This document shows, piece after piece, positions 1 to 9,960 of a stretch of DNA of 64,000 nucleotides. Origin of the DNA: Paraburkholderia ginsengisoli NBRC 100965 (GTDB lineage Bacteria; Pseudomonadota; Gammaproteobacteria; Burkholderiales; Burkholderiaceae); contig NZ_BBJF01000004.1 of NCBI RefSeq assembly GCF_000739735.1, positions 1,116,001 through 1,180,000 of the forward strand, written 5' to 3'. The notes beneath the pieces are model-generated. The model did no database searches. It saw only the letters and a program-made list of their open reading frames with translations, and was not told the DNA's origin. The translations under genes were made by a program, and so were the position numbers. Position 1 is the stretch's first letter. Every line of letters begins with the position of its first letter.

Positions 1-929
1 GCGAGCGGTTCGCAGTCGTGCGCCGCGAGCAGGCTTTCGAGCGCGGCCTTCAGCGGCTCGCGATGCGCGCAGCGGCTGCGGTTGTCGGCGTAACGCGGAT
101 CGTCGGCGAGTTCGGGCGCACCGAGATGCGCGCACAGCTTCGCGAACTGCCGGTCGTTGCCGACCGCGAGAAAAATCGGCGCGGACGCGGTGCGGTAGCT
201 GTCGTAAGGCGTGATGTTCGGATGCGCGTTGCCGCTTCGCTGCGGCGTGCGGCCCGAGCCGAAATAGTTCGGCAGATGCGGATGCAGCAGCGACACACCG
301 CAGTCGTACAGCGCGATGTCGATCGACTGGCCGCGCCCGCTCTTCGCACGCTCGGCGAGCGCGAGCAGAATGCCGGCGAGCGCGTTCAGGCCCGTCACCA
401 TGTCGACGACCGGCAAGCCGACGCGCGTGGCCGGGCCGTCGCGCTCGCCGTTCACGCTCATCAGGCCGGTCATCGCCTGGATCGCGGCGTCGTAGCCGGG
501 CAAGCCGCCGAGCGGACCATCGGGGCCGAAGCCCGACACCGCGCAATGAATCAGCTTCGGGAAGCGTTCGCGCAGATCGCATTCATAGTCCATGCCCCAG
601 CGCGCGAGCGTGCCGGGCTTGAAGTTTTCGACCAGCACGTCGGCGTCTTCGAGCAGCTTCCACAGGATCGCGCGGCCTTCCTCGCGCGACAGATCGACCG
701 CGATGCCCTGCTTGTTGCGGTTCACGCCCGCGAAGTACCACGCGGTATCGCCGTAGAACGGCGGCCCCCAGCCGCGCGTTTCGTCGCCGTCGGGCGGTTC
801 GAGCTTGATCACCTGCGCGCCGTGGTCGGCGAGTGCTTGCGTGCAGTACGGGCCGCCGAGCACGCGGCTGAGGTCGATCACTTTGATGCCTTGCAGCGCG
901 CCCTGGCTGTTGTTCGCGGATGCGCTCAT
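1..929 (-). CDS. CaiB/BaiF family (class III) CoA-transferase, partial
   Basis: The gene runs off the left edge, so about 309 N-terminal residues are visible and the C-terminus is missing. Family III CoA-transferases move CoA between carboxylic acids through an aspartyl-CoA intermediate. Seen here: the N-terminal LSRVLGGPYCTQ segment, NRNKQGIAVDL near residues 70-80, ENFKPGTL near 101-108, and PVVDMVTG, whose Asp176 matches the family's catalytic aspartate. GRGQSIDIALYD follows. The ATG overlaps the stop of the upstream acyl-CoA dehydrogenase gene (ATGA), so the two are translationally coupled. The pairing suggests activation of a carboxylic acid followed by acyl-CoA oxidation; the substrate cannot be read from sequence. 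Confidence 0.9.
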   Translation of the reverse strand, partial: MSASANNSQGALQGIKVIDLSRVLGGPYCTQALADHGAQVIKLEPPDGDETRGWGPPFYGDTAWYFAGVNRNKQGIAVDLSREEGRAILWKLLEDADVLVENFKPGTLARWGMDYECDLRERFPKLIHCAVSGFGPDGPLGGLPGYDAAIQAMTGLMSVNGERDGPATRVGLPVVDMVTGLNALAGILLALAERAKSGRGQSIDIALYDCGVSLLHPHLPNYFGSGRTPQRSGNAHPNITPYDSYRTASAPIFLAVGNDRQFAKLCAHLGAPELADDPRYADNRSRCAHREPLKAALESLLAAHDCEPL

Positions 930-2692
930 TGCACGCCCCCGGCCGGCAGCAGTTGCAACGCCTGGTCGAGCGTGATTTCGTGGCCGTCGACCAGCGCGTC
1001 GATCACTTCGATCTCATCCGTCGCGCTGCGCAAGTCGAGCGGATCGGACGGCAGCAGCTTGTGCCGCACCACCAGATGCGCGAGCGCGAGACGCCGGTAA
1101 TCGGGCGCGAGGCGCGCGCCTTCGCACGCCATCAGCACCGCCGTGCTCGCGTGATACAGCGCCGAGCCCGCCTGCCGGACCCATTCGTCGCGACCGGAAT
1201 CGGCGACGCTCGCGAGCGCATCGCACGCGCGCGTCACGGTCCAGCGCAGCAGCGCGAGGCTCGCGGCCGGCAAGCCGGCCGCGCCGAGCAAGTCCTGCAG
1301 ATAGTTGCGCAAGGGTTCGAGCGCGCCGTCGCGCTTCGCGGCCCGCGCGATGTCGAGCGCGACGATGTTGCTGGTGCCTTCCCAGATCGACCCGAGATGC
1401 GCATCGCGCACGAGCCGCGCGTCGCTCCATTCCTCGATGTAGCCGGTGCCGCCGCGCACCTCCATCGCATCGCCGGTGACGCGGCGCGCGTCGCGGCACG
1501 CGCGGAACTTGATCAGCGGCGTGAGGATGCGCACGCATTTCGCCGCCTGACGGTCGCCCGCGTCGGCCTGCGGGAGCAGTAGCGCGATGCGCATGAACAT
1601 CGAGCGCGCCTGTTCGGCGGGCAGCATCATCTTCAACAATTGCCGCTGCATCAGCGGCATGTCGATCAGCTTGCGGCCGAACGCTTCGCGATTGCGCGCG
1701 ATGTGCAGCGCTTCGGTCAGCGCGCGGCGCATCAGGCCCGCCGCGCGCACGCCGTTCGACAGCCGCGACATGTTGATCATGTCGGCCATCTGATGAAAGC
1801 CGCGCCCCACTTCGCCGATCAGATAAGCCTGCGCGCCTTCCAGCACGATCTCGCCGCTCGCCATCGAGCGGCTGCCGAGCTTGTCCTTCAGACGCACGAT
1901 CCGGTAGCTGTTACGCGAGCCGTCGGGCAGCGTTTTCGGCAGCAGAAACAGGCCGAGTCCGTTGATGCCGGGAGGCGCGTCGTCGGGGCGGGCGAGCACC
2001 ATCGCGAGGTCCGCGTCGGCGTTCGAGCAGAACCATTTGTCGCCATACAGACGCCACGCCGCGTCGCCGTTCGCATCGGTTTCGAGCGCGGCGCGCGTGG
2101 CGATGCGCGCGACGTCGGAGCCGGCCGCCTGTTCGGTCATGAACATCGCGCCTTGATACAGCGTGTCGAAATCGCGCGACGCGAGCATCGGCAGGAAGCG
2201 CGCAACCAGTTCGGGCGCGCCGAATTTGCGCAGCGTGCGCGTCAGCGAATCGGTCATGCTGACGGGACAGCACAAGCCGAATTCCGCTTGCACGAACAGG
2301 AAGGTCAGCGCGTATTTGACGAGCGGCGGCGGTGTTTTTTTGCCGGCGCGCGTGTCGTGGCTCATCGATGCAAGACCCAACTCCGAATAGGCGACGCGTT
2401 CCAGCGCGACGTAGTCGGGATGCTTGTCGATGCTTTGCAGCGCCTCGCCGCGCCGCGTGCGATGGTGGAGTTGCGGCGGGTTCTTGTCGGCGGACAGTGC
2501 CCATGCGTCGAGTTCACCGGACGCGCGTTGGCCCAGTTCAACAAGCTGGCTTTCGAGTTCGCGGTATAGCTCGTCGCCGAGATGCAGCCTGATGAGGCGC
2601 GCGAAGTCGGGATCGCTCGTGAAGAAATTGATGCCCCGGCTATCGGGGATGTTGGACGCGCCGTGCGCCGGCTGCGCGGTGATTTCACTCAT
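926..2692 (-). CDS. Acyl-CoA dehydrogenase, AidB-like long form
   Basis: 588 residues, an FAD flavoprotein that would oxidise an acyl-CoA at the alpha-beta bond and pass electrons to ETF. The usual family length is about 380, and this one carries the longer C-terminal helical extension of AidB-like members. Visible motifs are MTEQAAGSD (residues 185-193), LKDKLGSRSMASGE (268-281), RNREAFGRKL, GGTGYIEEW (414-422, region of the catalytic Glu) and WEGTSNI (437-443). I chose the second Met because AGGAG lies 7 nt before that ATG; a start 15 bp upstream lacks one. It overlaps the CoA-transferase start by 4 bp, giving a two-gene operon divergent from a LysR gene that probably controls it. Confidence 0.9.
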   Translation of the reverse strand: MSEITAQPAHGASNIPDSRGINFFTSDPDFARLIRLHLGDELYRELESQLVELGQRASGELDAWALSADKNPPQLHHRTRRGEALQSIDKHPDYVALERVAYSELGLASMSHDTRAGKKTPPPLVKYALTFLFVQAEFGLCCPVSMTDSLTRTLRKFGAPELVARFLPMLASRDFDTLYQGAMFMTEQAAGSDVARIATRAALETDANGDAAWRLYGDKWFCSNADADLAMVLARPDDAPPGINGLGLFLLPKTLPDGSRNSYRIVRLKDKLGSRSMASGEIVLEGAQAYLIGEVGRGFHQMADMINMSRLSNGVRAAGLMRRALTEALHIARNREAFGRKLIDMPLMQRQLLKMMLPAEQARSMFMRIALLLPQADAGDRQAAKCVRILTPLIKFRACRDARRVTGDAMEVRGGTGYIEEWSDARLVRDAHLGSIWEGTSNIVALDIARAAKRDGALEPLRNYLQDLLGAAGLPAASLALLRWTVTRACDALASVADSGRDEWVRQAGSALYHASTAVLMACEGARLAPDYRRLALAHLVVRHKLLPSDPLDLRSATDEIEVIDALVDGHEITLDQALQLLPAGGVQ

Positions 2693-2791
2693 GCCTGTCT
2701 CCTGCAAAGCTGTCGGCCAGAGCTAGCGCTTTAGCGCTTACTCCGGTCCCATGCATCGTTATCTCGTGGACAGAGCATAGAAGTGGCTTCG

Positions 2792-2840
2792 ATAATCGTC
2801 TAATACAACTTATATCCGGTACGATAGACACGGCTTATCG
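2792..2840. promoter_or_regulatory. Candidate LysR operator, two dyads
   Basis: The divergent intergenic region holds ATAA-N14-TTAT (2792-2813) and a perfect CGATA-N9-TATCG dyad (2822-2840). Both have the spaced, AT-rich inverted-repeat look of LysR-family recognition and activation sites. They sit just before the LysR start and about 100 bp before the acyl-CoA dehydrogenase start, so one bound regulator could control both. This is inferred from position and symmetry only. Confidence 0.4.
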
Positions 2841-2860
2841 ATAAAAAAACGGAGACGCCC

Positions 2861-3787
2861 GTGGACCTGAAGCAATTGCGCTATTTCGTGGCGGTCGCCG
2901 AGGAGCTGCATTTCGGCCGCGCGGCCAAGCGGCTGTTCATTTCGCAACCCGCGTTGAGCTTCGACATCCGCAAGTTCGAGGAACAGCTCGGCGTGCAGTT
3001 GCTCGCGCGCACCAACAAGTCGGTGGCGCTGACCAACGCCGGCCAGGTGCTGCTCGACGAAGCGCGCCGCCTGTTATTGCAGGCGAGCGAAGCCGAGCGC
3101 ATCACGGTGCGCTCCGCGCACGGCCTCGCCGGCCGCTTGCGGATCGGCTTCGTGAATTCGATGTTGTACCGCGGCATGCCGCAGGCGGTGAGCCGCTTCG
3201 AGGCCGACTATCCGGGCGTCGAAATCGTGCTGAAGGAGATGAACACTAGCGAGCAGGTGCATGCGATCCAGCGGATGCAGATCGACATGGGCTACGCGCA
3301 TTGGGGCAACTTTCCGACCGACGTCACGTCGACGCCGGTGTTTTCCGAGCCGTTTTTATGCTGCCTGTCGGTCGATCATCCGCTCGCCCGCAAGCGTCGG
3401 GTCGATCTGCGCGCGCTGGCGCAGGAGCCGTTCATTCTGTTTCCGCGCACCGTGTCGCCGCATTATCACGATCTGATCATCGCCCAGTGCGTGAGCGCGG
3501 GTTTCAGTCCACAGATTCGTCATGAGGCACGCTTGTGGCAGACCGTCGTCACGATGGTCGGCTTCGGCATGGGCGTCGCGCTAGTCCCGTATACGCTGCG
3601 GCAGGTGCAAGACCCGCGCGTGTGCTTTTTGCCGTTGCACGGCGAGACGCTGCTATCGCAAGTCCTGCTGTTGCGCAGGAACGGCGAGGCGGAGCCGGTC
3701 GCCGAACGGTTCGTCGAGTATCTCAACGAGGCCGGCGGCAAGTCCGTAAAAACGCTTCATTCGGCGCCGTCGGGACGGCCTGGATAA
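2861..3787 (+). CDS. LysR family transcriptional regulator
   Basis: 308 residues. The N-terminal winged helix-turn-helix is clear (MDLKQLRYFVAVAEELHFGR, then AAKRLFISQPALS around residues 20-32), and the effector domain starts near residue 90 (GRLRIGFVNSM). The start is GTG with GGAG 7 nt before it. The N-terminus resembles the CbnR/CatR-type group that senses aromatic or organic acid intermediates. It is divergent from the acyl-CoA dehydrogenase/CoA-transferase operon, its likely target. Its last 31 bp overlap, convergently, the end of the small OB-fold gene. The effector is unknown. Confidence 0.9.
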   Translation: MDLKQLRYFVAVAEELHFGRAAKRLFISQPALSFDIRKFEEQLGVQLLARTNKSVALTNAGQVLLDEARRLLLQASEAERITVRSAHGLAGRLRIGFVNSMLYRGMPQAVSRFEADYPGVEIVLKEMNTSEQVHAIQRMQIDMGYAHWGNFPTDVTSTPVFSEPFLCCLSVDHPLARKRRVDLRALAQEPFILFPRTVSPHYHDLIIAQCVSAGFSPQIRHEARLWQTVVTMVGFGMGVALVPYTLRQVQDPRVCFLPLHGETLLSQVLLLRRNGEAEPVAERFVEYLNEAGGKSVKTLHSAPSGRPG

Positions 3788-4074
3788 GCGGTCAGCAGCC
3801 TGTGGGCGATCATGTCCACGGCCGGTTTGACGAGGCCGTTCTTGTCGGTCCAGACCTTCGGCGTCAAGGTGCCGCTCAGCGCGACACTGTCGGCATCGCT
3901 CAGCGCGAGCAGCGCGGTTTGCACATCGTCGTCGAAGGCGATCACGTTGACGAAGATCGTGTCGCCGTCGTTCGTCGTCGCCCGCACCTTGCAGGTCACG
4001 AAGCGCCTGCCGTTCTGCCCCGTGCGAATCTGCGCTTCGCCGTATAAGCGTCCGCCCACCAGTCCTTCAATCAT
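3757..4074 (-). CDS. Small stand-alone OB-fold (SSB-like) protein
   Basis: 105 residues from an ATG with AGGAG about 8 nt upstream; a longer reading exists but lacks a ribosome site. The sequence has the single-stranded DNA-binding protein pattern: MIEGLVGGRLYGEAQIRTG, then RRFVTCKVRA, FVNVIAFD and DSVALSGTLTPKVW. These correspond to beta strands of an OB fold. It lacks the acidic C-terminal tail of housekeeping SSB (ending instead in GRPDGAE), so partner recruitment by that tail is unlikely. It may bind single-stranded DNA or be a divergent family member. Its 3' end overlaps the convergent LysR gene by 31 bp. Confidence 0.75.
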   Translation of the reverse strand: MIEGLVGGRLYGEAQIRTGQNGRRFVTCKVRATTNDGDTIFVNVIAFDDDVQTALLALSDADSVALSGTLTPKVWTDKNGLVKPAVDMIAHRLLTAYPGRPDGAE

Positions 4075-4303
4075 TTGCGTTGCTCCTGTTGTTGCCTCGC
4101 CGAAGGGTTTCCGCTCGGGCGTGTCGTGTGAAAAGCCTGTCGGCCGGCACGGTGCGTATGATCCCACGAGAAGCGGCGCGGCCCGCATAAAAGAATCGGA
4201 AACAGGCGCGCGGAGCGGCGCAGGGTCGGCATGCGGTTGACGCGTGCCTCGCGCTTGCCCTCGTTCGCCAATCGCGCATCGCCGTTGATCAGGCGCACGG
4301 CGC

Positions 4304-5227
4304 TCATCCGCCCTCCATCAGATCCACTCCACGCACGAGGCGTTTCGCCAGCCGCGCTTGCCGCAACTGTTCGAGCCACCATTGCAACGCGCGCCCCTCG
4401 TGATCGCCGCGCCACGCGACATACAACACGTTCGGCTCGCGCGGATCGGCGGTCGTTTTCTCGACCAGCTCGCCGCGCTTTAACAGCGACGCCACCCGCT
4501 GACGCGGCAGCCATCCGACGCCCAGGCCGTCGCGCTGCGCGAGGATTTTGGCGCGCATGCTGGGCACGGCCAGCGACGCCTGCCCGCCAATCACGCCATA
4601 CGCGCGCCCGGCCGTCGCGCGCGACGAATCGGCCACCACCACCGCGCGATGTTCGAGGATCCGCTCGCGGCCGAGCGGTCCGTCGACCGTCGCCAGCGGA
4701 TGACGCGGCGACACCGCGAACACCCAGTCCATCACGCCGAGTTCGAACCAGCGCAGGCCGGGAATCGCGGGCGGTTCATTGGTCGCGCCGACGATCAAGT
4801 CAGCGCGGCCGTCGCGCAACGCTTCCCATGTGCCGCTCAGCACTTCGTGCGTGAAGCGCAGCTTGACGCCGGTGTTCAGCGCATCGAATGCGCGCACCAC
4901 CGGCATCAGCAATTCAAACTCGATGATCTCGTCCGTGACCACCCACAGCCGGTCCTCCCAGCCGCTTGCAATCTGCTTCACCCGCTGCGTCATACGCGCC
5001 ATGTCGAGCATCAGGCGCGCGGCTTCGTCGGCGAGCAACTGGCCGGCGGGCGTCAGTTGCAGACGGTAGCGGCGCCGGTCGAACAGCAGCGCGTCGAAGC
5101 GCGTCTCCAACTGGCGCGCGGCATGCGAAATGGTCGACGGCGCTTTGCCGAGGCGCGCCGCCGCGCGCGACAGGCTGCCGGTCTCGCGAATCGCGTCGAG
5201 CAAGGCCAATTCGTCTTCGGAGAGCAT
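4304..5227 (-). CDS. LysR family transcriptional regulator
   Basis: 307 residues. The helix-turn-helix is near residues 16-37 (TGSLSRAAARLGKAPSTISH), followed by the linker helix and an effector domain with LWVVTDEIIEFELLMPVVRA. The start ATG is at 5227. The effector half has the look of the group that activates stress or transport genes and recognises an organic ligand, but I cannot name one. It lies in a run of two consecutive LysR genes on the same strand with no obvious partner gene of its own. The 115 bp between it and the OB-fold gene hold no recognisable feature. Confidence 0.88.
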   Translation of the reverse strand: MLSEDELALLDAIRETGSLSRAAARLGKAPSTISHAARQLETRFDALLFDRRRYRLQLTPAGQLLADEAARLMLDMARMTQRVKQIASGWEDRLWVVTDEIIEFELLMPVVRAFDALNTGVKLRFTHEVLSGTWEALRDGRADLIVGATNEPPAIPGLRWFELGVMDWVFAVSPRHPLATVDGPLGRERILEHRAVVVADSSRATAGRAYGVIGGQASLAVPSMRAKILAQRDGLGVGWLPRQRVASLLKRGELVEKTTADPREPNVLYVAWRGDHEGRALQWWLEQLRQARLAKRLVRGVDLMEGG

Positions 5228-5238
5228 GTTCCATTCCT

Positions 5239-5252
5239 TCGAACGGGTTCGA
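5239..5252. promoter_or_regulatory. Short palindrome before LysR start
   Basis: TCGAAC-GG-GTTCGA is a perfect 6-bp-arm palindrome 11 bp before the LysR start at 5227. Its position fits an autoregulatory operator. No -10/-35 was identified, so this is only a candidate. Confidence 0.25.
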
Positions 5253-5384
5253 TCGGAAGGATGCTACGGCAAAGCGCCGTTGCGAGTCCATCGGAGCGAT
5301 CGCGCCACATTTGCCCAGTCAAAAACGGGCGCGATGCACGTTCGGCCAAATCGCACGTGCCGCGTGCTTTCGGCGCGCCCGCCC

Positions 5385-6299
5385 TCAAACCTGGCCCTGC
5401 TGCGGATTCTCCGCCGCCGCCTCGAAAATCTCCCGCAGCCACTGCGCGAACACCCGCACACGCGACGACAACTGGCGATTCTGTGGATACAGCACCGAAA
5501 CCGGCATCGGCGGCGGCGGAAAATCCGCGAGGATGATCTTCAGCCGTCCCGCCGCCAGTTCCCCCGCGATCCGGTATTGCGGCACCTGCACGATACCGAG
5601 TCCGGCGAGCGCCGACCCGGCATATAGCTCGGTGCCCGTCACCGACACCGCCGATGGCAACACCATCGCCGTATTCCGCCCGTCGATGCGGAATTCGAGC
5701 GGCACCGGCTTGCCGGTTGCGCTCGACAGGTAATTCACCGCCCGATGCGTGGACAACCCCGCCGGATCAGCCGGCTCGCCGTACGCCGCGAGATACGCCC
5801 GGCTCGCCACCGTCACTTGCGGCAGTTGCGCGACGCGCCGCCCCCCCATCGACGAATCCTGCAGACTGCCCGCGCGCAGCACGCAGTCGATCCCTTCGCG
5901 CACCAGATCGACGAGGCGGTCGTCCTCGCCGATCGTCAGTTCGATCTCCGGAAAGCGCGCGAGAAACGCCGGCAGCGCCGGCACGACGAAGTGCCGCGCC
6001 AGCGTGCCCTGCAAATTCACCCGCAGCAGCCCCTTCGGCGCGAGGTTCGAAAACGACCCCTCGGCCTCTTCCATGTCGGCGATCAGCCGCACGCAGCGGC
6101 GGTAGTACGCCTCGCCGTCATGCGTGAGCCGCACCGTGCGCGTGGTGCGCTCCAGCAGCCGCGCGCCGAGCCGCTGTTCCATGCGTTTCATCAGATTGGT
6201 AACGGTGGCGCGCGGAATCTGCAGATCGTCCGATGCGCGCGTGAAGCTCTGCCGCTCGGCGATCCGCACGAAAACTCGCATTTCCTCGAAACGATCCAT
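5385..6299 (-). CDS. LysR family transcriptional regulator
   Basis: 304 residues. N-terminal helix-turn-helix MDRFEEMRVFVRIAERQSFT followed by RASDDLQIPRATVTNLMKRM, a typical arrangement for the LysR subgroup related to DmlR and PA2206. The effector domain begins near residue 90 with LLRVNLQGTLARHFVVPALP. It is transcribed divergently from the two-SDR operon, with 139 bp between the starts, so regulation of those oxidoreductases is the simplest guess. No effector can be inferred. Confidence 0.88.
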   Translation of the reverse strand: MDRFEEMRVFVRIAERQSFTRASDDLQIPRATVTNLMKRMEQRLGARLLERTTRTVRLTHDGEAYYRRCVRLIADMEEAEGSFSNLAPKGLLRVNLQGTLARHFVVPALPAFLARFPEIELTIGEDDRLVDLVREGIDCVLRAGSLQDSSMGGRRVAQLPQVTVASRAYLAAYGEPADPAGLSTHRAVNYLSSATGKPVPLEFRIDGRNTAMVLPSAVSVTGTELYAGSALAGLGIVQVPQYRIAGELAAGRLKIILADFPPPPMPVSVLYPQNRQLSSRVRVFAQWLREIFEAAAENPQQGQV

Positions 6300-6438
6300 C
6301 GTTCGACACTCCGGCGGCTGTCGTGGCCGCCAATTGTTAAAGAAAATGGAATGATGATACTCGGTCCAGCCCGATTATCTAAGCGGCGAAAGCGTCCATG
6401 ATTTGTCTCACTCACCCACCACCCGCAAGGAAACGATC

Positions 6439-7182
6439 ATGAACACGCTCAACAACGCGCAAGTCGCCGTCGTGACCGGCGCATCCCGTGGCATCGGCGC
6501 AGCGGTTGCGCAACGTCTCGCGAAGGACGGCTTCGCGGTCGCGATCAACTATGCGTCCAGCGCCGGCGAAGCCGATGCCTTGGTCGCCGGACTCACCGCC
6601 GCGGGCGCGCAGGCGATCGCGGTGAAAGCGGACGTGTCGAACGCCGACGACGTGCGCCGCATGTTCGAGATCACCGAGCAGCAACTCGGCAAGGTGGACG
6701 TGCTGGTCAACAACGCGGGCGTGCTCAAGACCGTGCCGCTCGCCGACACGAGCGACGCGCTATACAGCCAGACCTTCGACATCAACGTGCGCGGCACTTT
6801 CAACACGCTGCGCGAAGCGGCCGCGCGGATGAACGACGGCGGGCGCATCGTCAATTTTTCGAGCACCACGCTCGCGCTGAACATGCCGGGTTACGCGATC
6901 TACAACGCGACCAAGGCCGCCGTCGAAGCGTTCACGCATGTGTTCGCGAAGGAACTGCGTGGCCGCAACATCACCGTCAACGCGGTGGCGCCGGGTCCGA
7001 TCGCGACGTCGCTGTTTCTCGACGGCAAGACCGACGAGCAGATCCAGAACTTCGCGAAGATGCCGCCGCTGCAACGTCTCGGCCAGCCGGAGGACATTGC
7101 GTCGGTGGTGGCGTTTCTGGCCGGTGCGGACTCGGGCTGGGTCAACGGTCAGATCCTGCGCGCGAACGGCGGCCTTGCCTGA
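6439..7182 (+). CDS. Short-chain dehydrogenase/reductase
   Basis: 247 residues, classical SDR with a Rossmann fold. Cofactor motif TGASRGIG at 13-20, NNAG at 91-94, Ser141/142 in NFSS, and the catalytic YNATK with Tyr155 and Lys159. The AAVAQ...AINYASS stretch lacks an acidic residue at the usual NAD-selecting position, which favours NADPH (inference). The sequence resembles the 3-oxoacyl-ACP reductase (FabG)-like SDR group. The start follows AAGGA at a good distance; a start 36 bp upstream is less likely. It is the first gene of a three-gene run with a second SDR and a lipoprotein. Confidence 0.9.
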   Translation: MNTLNNAQVAVVTGASRGIGAAVAQRLAKDGFAVAINYASSAGEADALVAGLTAAGAQAIAVKADVSNADDVRRMFEITEQQLGKVDVLVNNAGVLKTVPLADTSDALYSQTFDINVRGTFNTLREAAARMNDGGRIVNFSSTTLALNMPGYAIYNATKAAVEAFTHVFAKELRGRNITVNAVAPGPIATSLFLDGKTDEQIQNFAKMPPLQRLGQPEDIASVVAFLAGADSGWVNGQILRANGGLA

Positions 7183-7248
7183 AGCGGCATGCAAAGCCAC
7201 GGCACCTTCAATCGGCCTGAACTGACTCGAATCGAAGCGGAGAAACAC

Positions 7249-8145
7249 ATGCGCAAGAACGTTATCCTGGTCACGGGAGCCGGCACGGGCATCGGCAAAC
7301 TCACCGCCCAATCGTTGGCCGAAGCCGGCCACATCGTCTACGCGACGATGCGCGACGTCCACGGGCGCAACCAGCCGCGCGCCGATGCGTTACGCGCGCT
7401 CGCCGAGGCGAAAGACCTGCAACTGCATCCGCTCGAACTCGACGTGCTGTCACAAGACTCCGCCGATGCCGCGGCTGCGACGATCGTCCGCGAGCAGGGA
7501 CAGCTCGACGTGGTGATCCAGAACGCGGGGCATCTGGTGGTCGGTCCGACCGAAGCGTTCACGCCGGAAGAAATGACGAAGGTGTTCGACACCAACCTGT
7601 TCGGCGCGCAACGCGTGAACCGCGCGGCGCTGCCCTATCTGCGTGCGCAGGAAGCGGGGCTGATGCTCTGGGTCAGCAGTTCGACGACCAAGGGCGGCTT
7701 TCCGCCGTTCCTCGGTCCGTACGGCGCCGCTAAGGCCGCGATGGATTCGCTTGCGGTCACGCTTGCGTACGAGATCGCGCGCTTCGGCATCGAAACGTCG
7801 ATCGTGGTGCCGGGTGCGTTCACGCGCGGCACCGAGCACTTCCCGAACGCCGGCAAGCCCGCCGACACCGAACGCGCGGCGGCGTACGCACGCTATGACG
7901 GCGTGATGGACCGCATCGGCGAGCGCCTGTCCGAGCTCACGCCGGACGACGCCGATCCGCAAGCCGTCGCCGATGAAATCGTGCGGATCGTCGCGCTGCC
8001 GTCGGGCGAGCGGCCGATGCGCTCGGTGATCGACTTCGTCGGCGACGGCGCACGCGAGGTGCTCGACGTGTCGGAGCGCGTGCGGATCGAATTCGCGCAG
8101 CGCATTGGCATGGGCGATCTGCTGGAAGCACGCGCCAGGCGTTAA
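7249..8145 (+). CDS. Short-chain dehydrogenase/reductase
   Basis: 298 residues. Cofactor loop TGAGTGIG at 9-16, QNAG at 91-94, Ser143 in WVSSS, and YGAAK with Tyr158 and Lys162. It is longer at the C-terminus than its neighbour, like SDRs acting on bulkier ketones or aldehydes. The start follows GCGGAG; a start 60 bp upstream would read through sequence without homology. It is 66 bp downstream of the first SDR and 9 bp upstream of the lipoprotein gene, so the three are likely one transcript. Substrate unknown. Confidence 0.88.
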   Translation: MRKNVILVTGAGTGIGKLTAQSLAEAGHIVYATMRDVHGRNQPRADALRALAEAKDLQLHPLELDVLSQDSADAAAATIVREQGQLDVVIQNAGHLVVGPTEAFTPEEMTKVFDTNLFGAQRVNRAALPYLRAQEAGLMLWVSSSTTKGGFPPFLGPYGAAKAAMDSLAVTLAYEIARFGIETSIVVPGAFTRGTEHFPNAGKPADTERAAAYARYDGVMDRIGERLSELTPDDADPQAVADEIVRIVALPSGERPMRSVIDFVGDGAREVLDVSERVRIEFAQRIGMGDLLEARARR

Positions 8146-8154
8146 GTCATCCTT

Positions 8155-8706
8155 ATGAACTCCCTCACCCTGATCGCGTGCGCGGTGCTGCTGCCATTGC
8201 TCGCCACCGCCTGCGATGGCGGCCCGTTGCCGCCCGCCGCGTCCACCTCCGCACGGAGCACGACCATGGAACCTTCGGTCACTTACCTTCATCTGCTGAA
8301 GCACACGCCGTTCTTCACGAGCCTGACGACCGTGCAGTTGCGTTGGGTGATCGAGCACTCGCGTGAATGGGAAGCGCGCGGCGGCACGGTAGTCGCGCAA
8401 TGCGACGAACCCGCGTCAGGCGCACACGATCGAGCCATGTGGATTCTGCTTGACGGCAGCTGGCAAATCGAAACCGGCGGCCATGCATACCCGGCCGACC
8501 ATGCGAGCGCGGGCAAGTGGTTCAGCGCGGCGCTCACGAACCGGCCATGCCGTGTCGTCACGACCGAGCACAGCTACGTGATGAAAATAGAACGCGCCGA
8601 CTTCGACGCGATGCTCGCGCAAGGTTTCGCGTTCGGCCCGCATCTCGACGCGGGCCGTCGCTACTACGGCGAGCTGTTCGCCGCTCCGGCCGGACTTATG
8701 CAATGA
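8155..8706 (+). CDS. Lipoprotein with cNMP-binding/cupin-like domain
   Basis: 183 residues. The N-terminus is a lipoprotein signal: hydrophobic SLTLIACAVLLPLL then LLATAC with the lipidated Cys near residue 20. The mature part (from about residue 40) reads FTSLTTVQLRWVIEHSREWE, then GGTVVAQCDE, MWILLDGSWQIETGG and HSYVMKIERADFDAML. This pattern resembles the cyclic nucleotide-binding domain of CRP-like proteins (P-F-F-L...L.V.DG....), but the phosphate-binding cassette is not evident. A CRP-like fold in a periplasmic or outer-membrane lipoprotein is odd, so the assignment is tentative. It is the third gene of the SDR operon. Confidence 0.7.
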   Translation: MNSLTLIACAVLLPLLATACDGGPLPPAASTSARSTTMEPSVTYLHLLKHTPFFTSLTTVQLRWVIEHSREWEARGGTVVAQCDEPASGAHDRAMWILLDGSWQIETGGHAYPADHASAGKWFSAALTNRPCRVVTTEHSYVMKIERADFDAMLAQGFAFGPHLDAGRRYYGELFAAPAGLMQ

Positions 8707-8749
8707 AGCCGGCCCGGAGCATCATGTTTTGATGTATTAAGCAGCGCGC

Positions 8750-9775
<1,026 letters not shown>

Positions 9776-9960
9776 TGATGAATCTCCGTGGCATAGCCGT
9801 CGATAAACGGACGTTCAGTCTACGCGTGTCTGGGCAAATACGTCGGCGGGCGGACGAAGTTGGCGACGGTTCCGTGCTGCGCGCGGTTTGCGGTTTGCGT
9901 CCAGCGTGTGCTGTGCGCAAATGAAAATCGAAGCTCACTCACAAGCGCAAACGACGCTCC

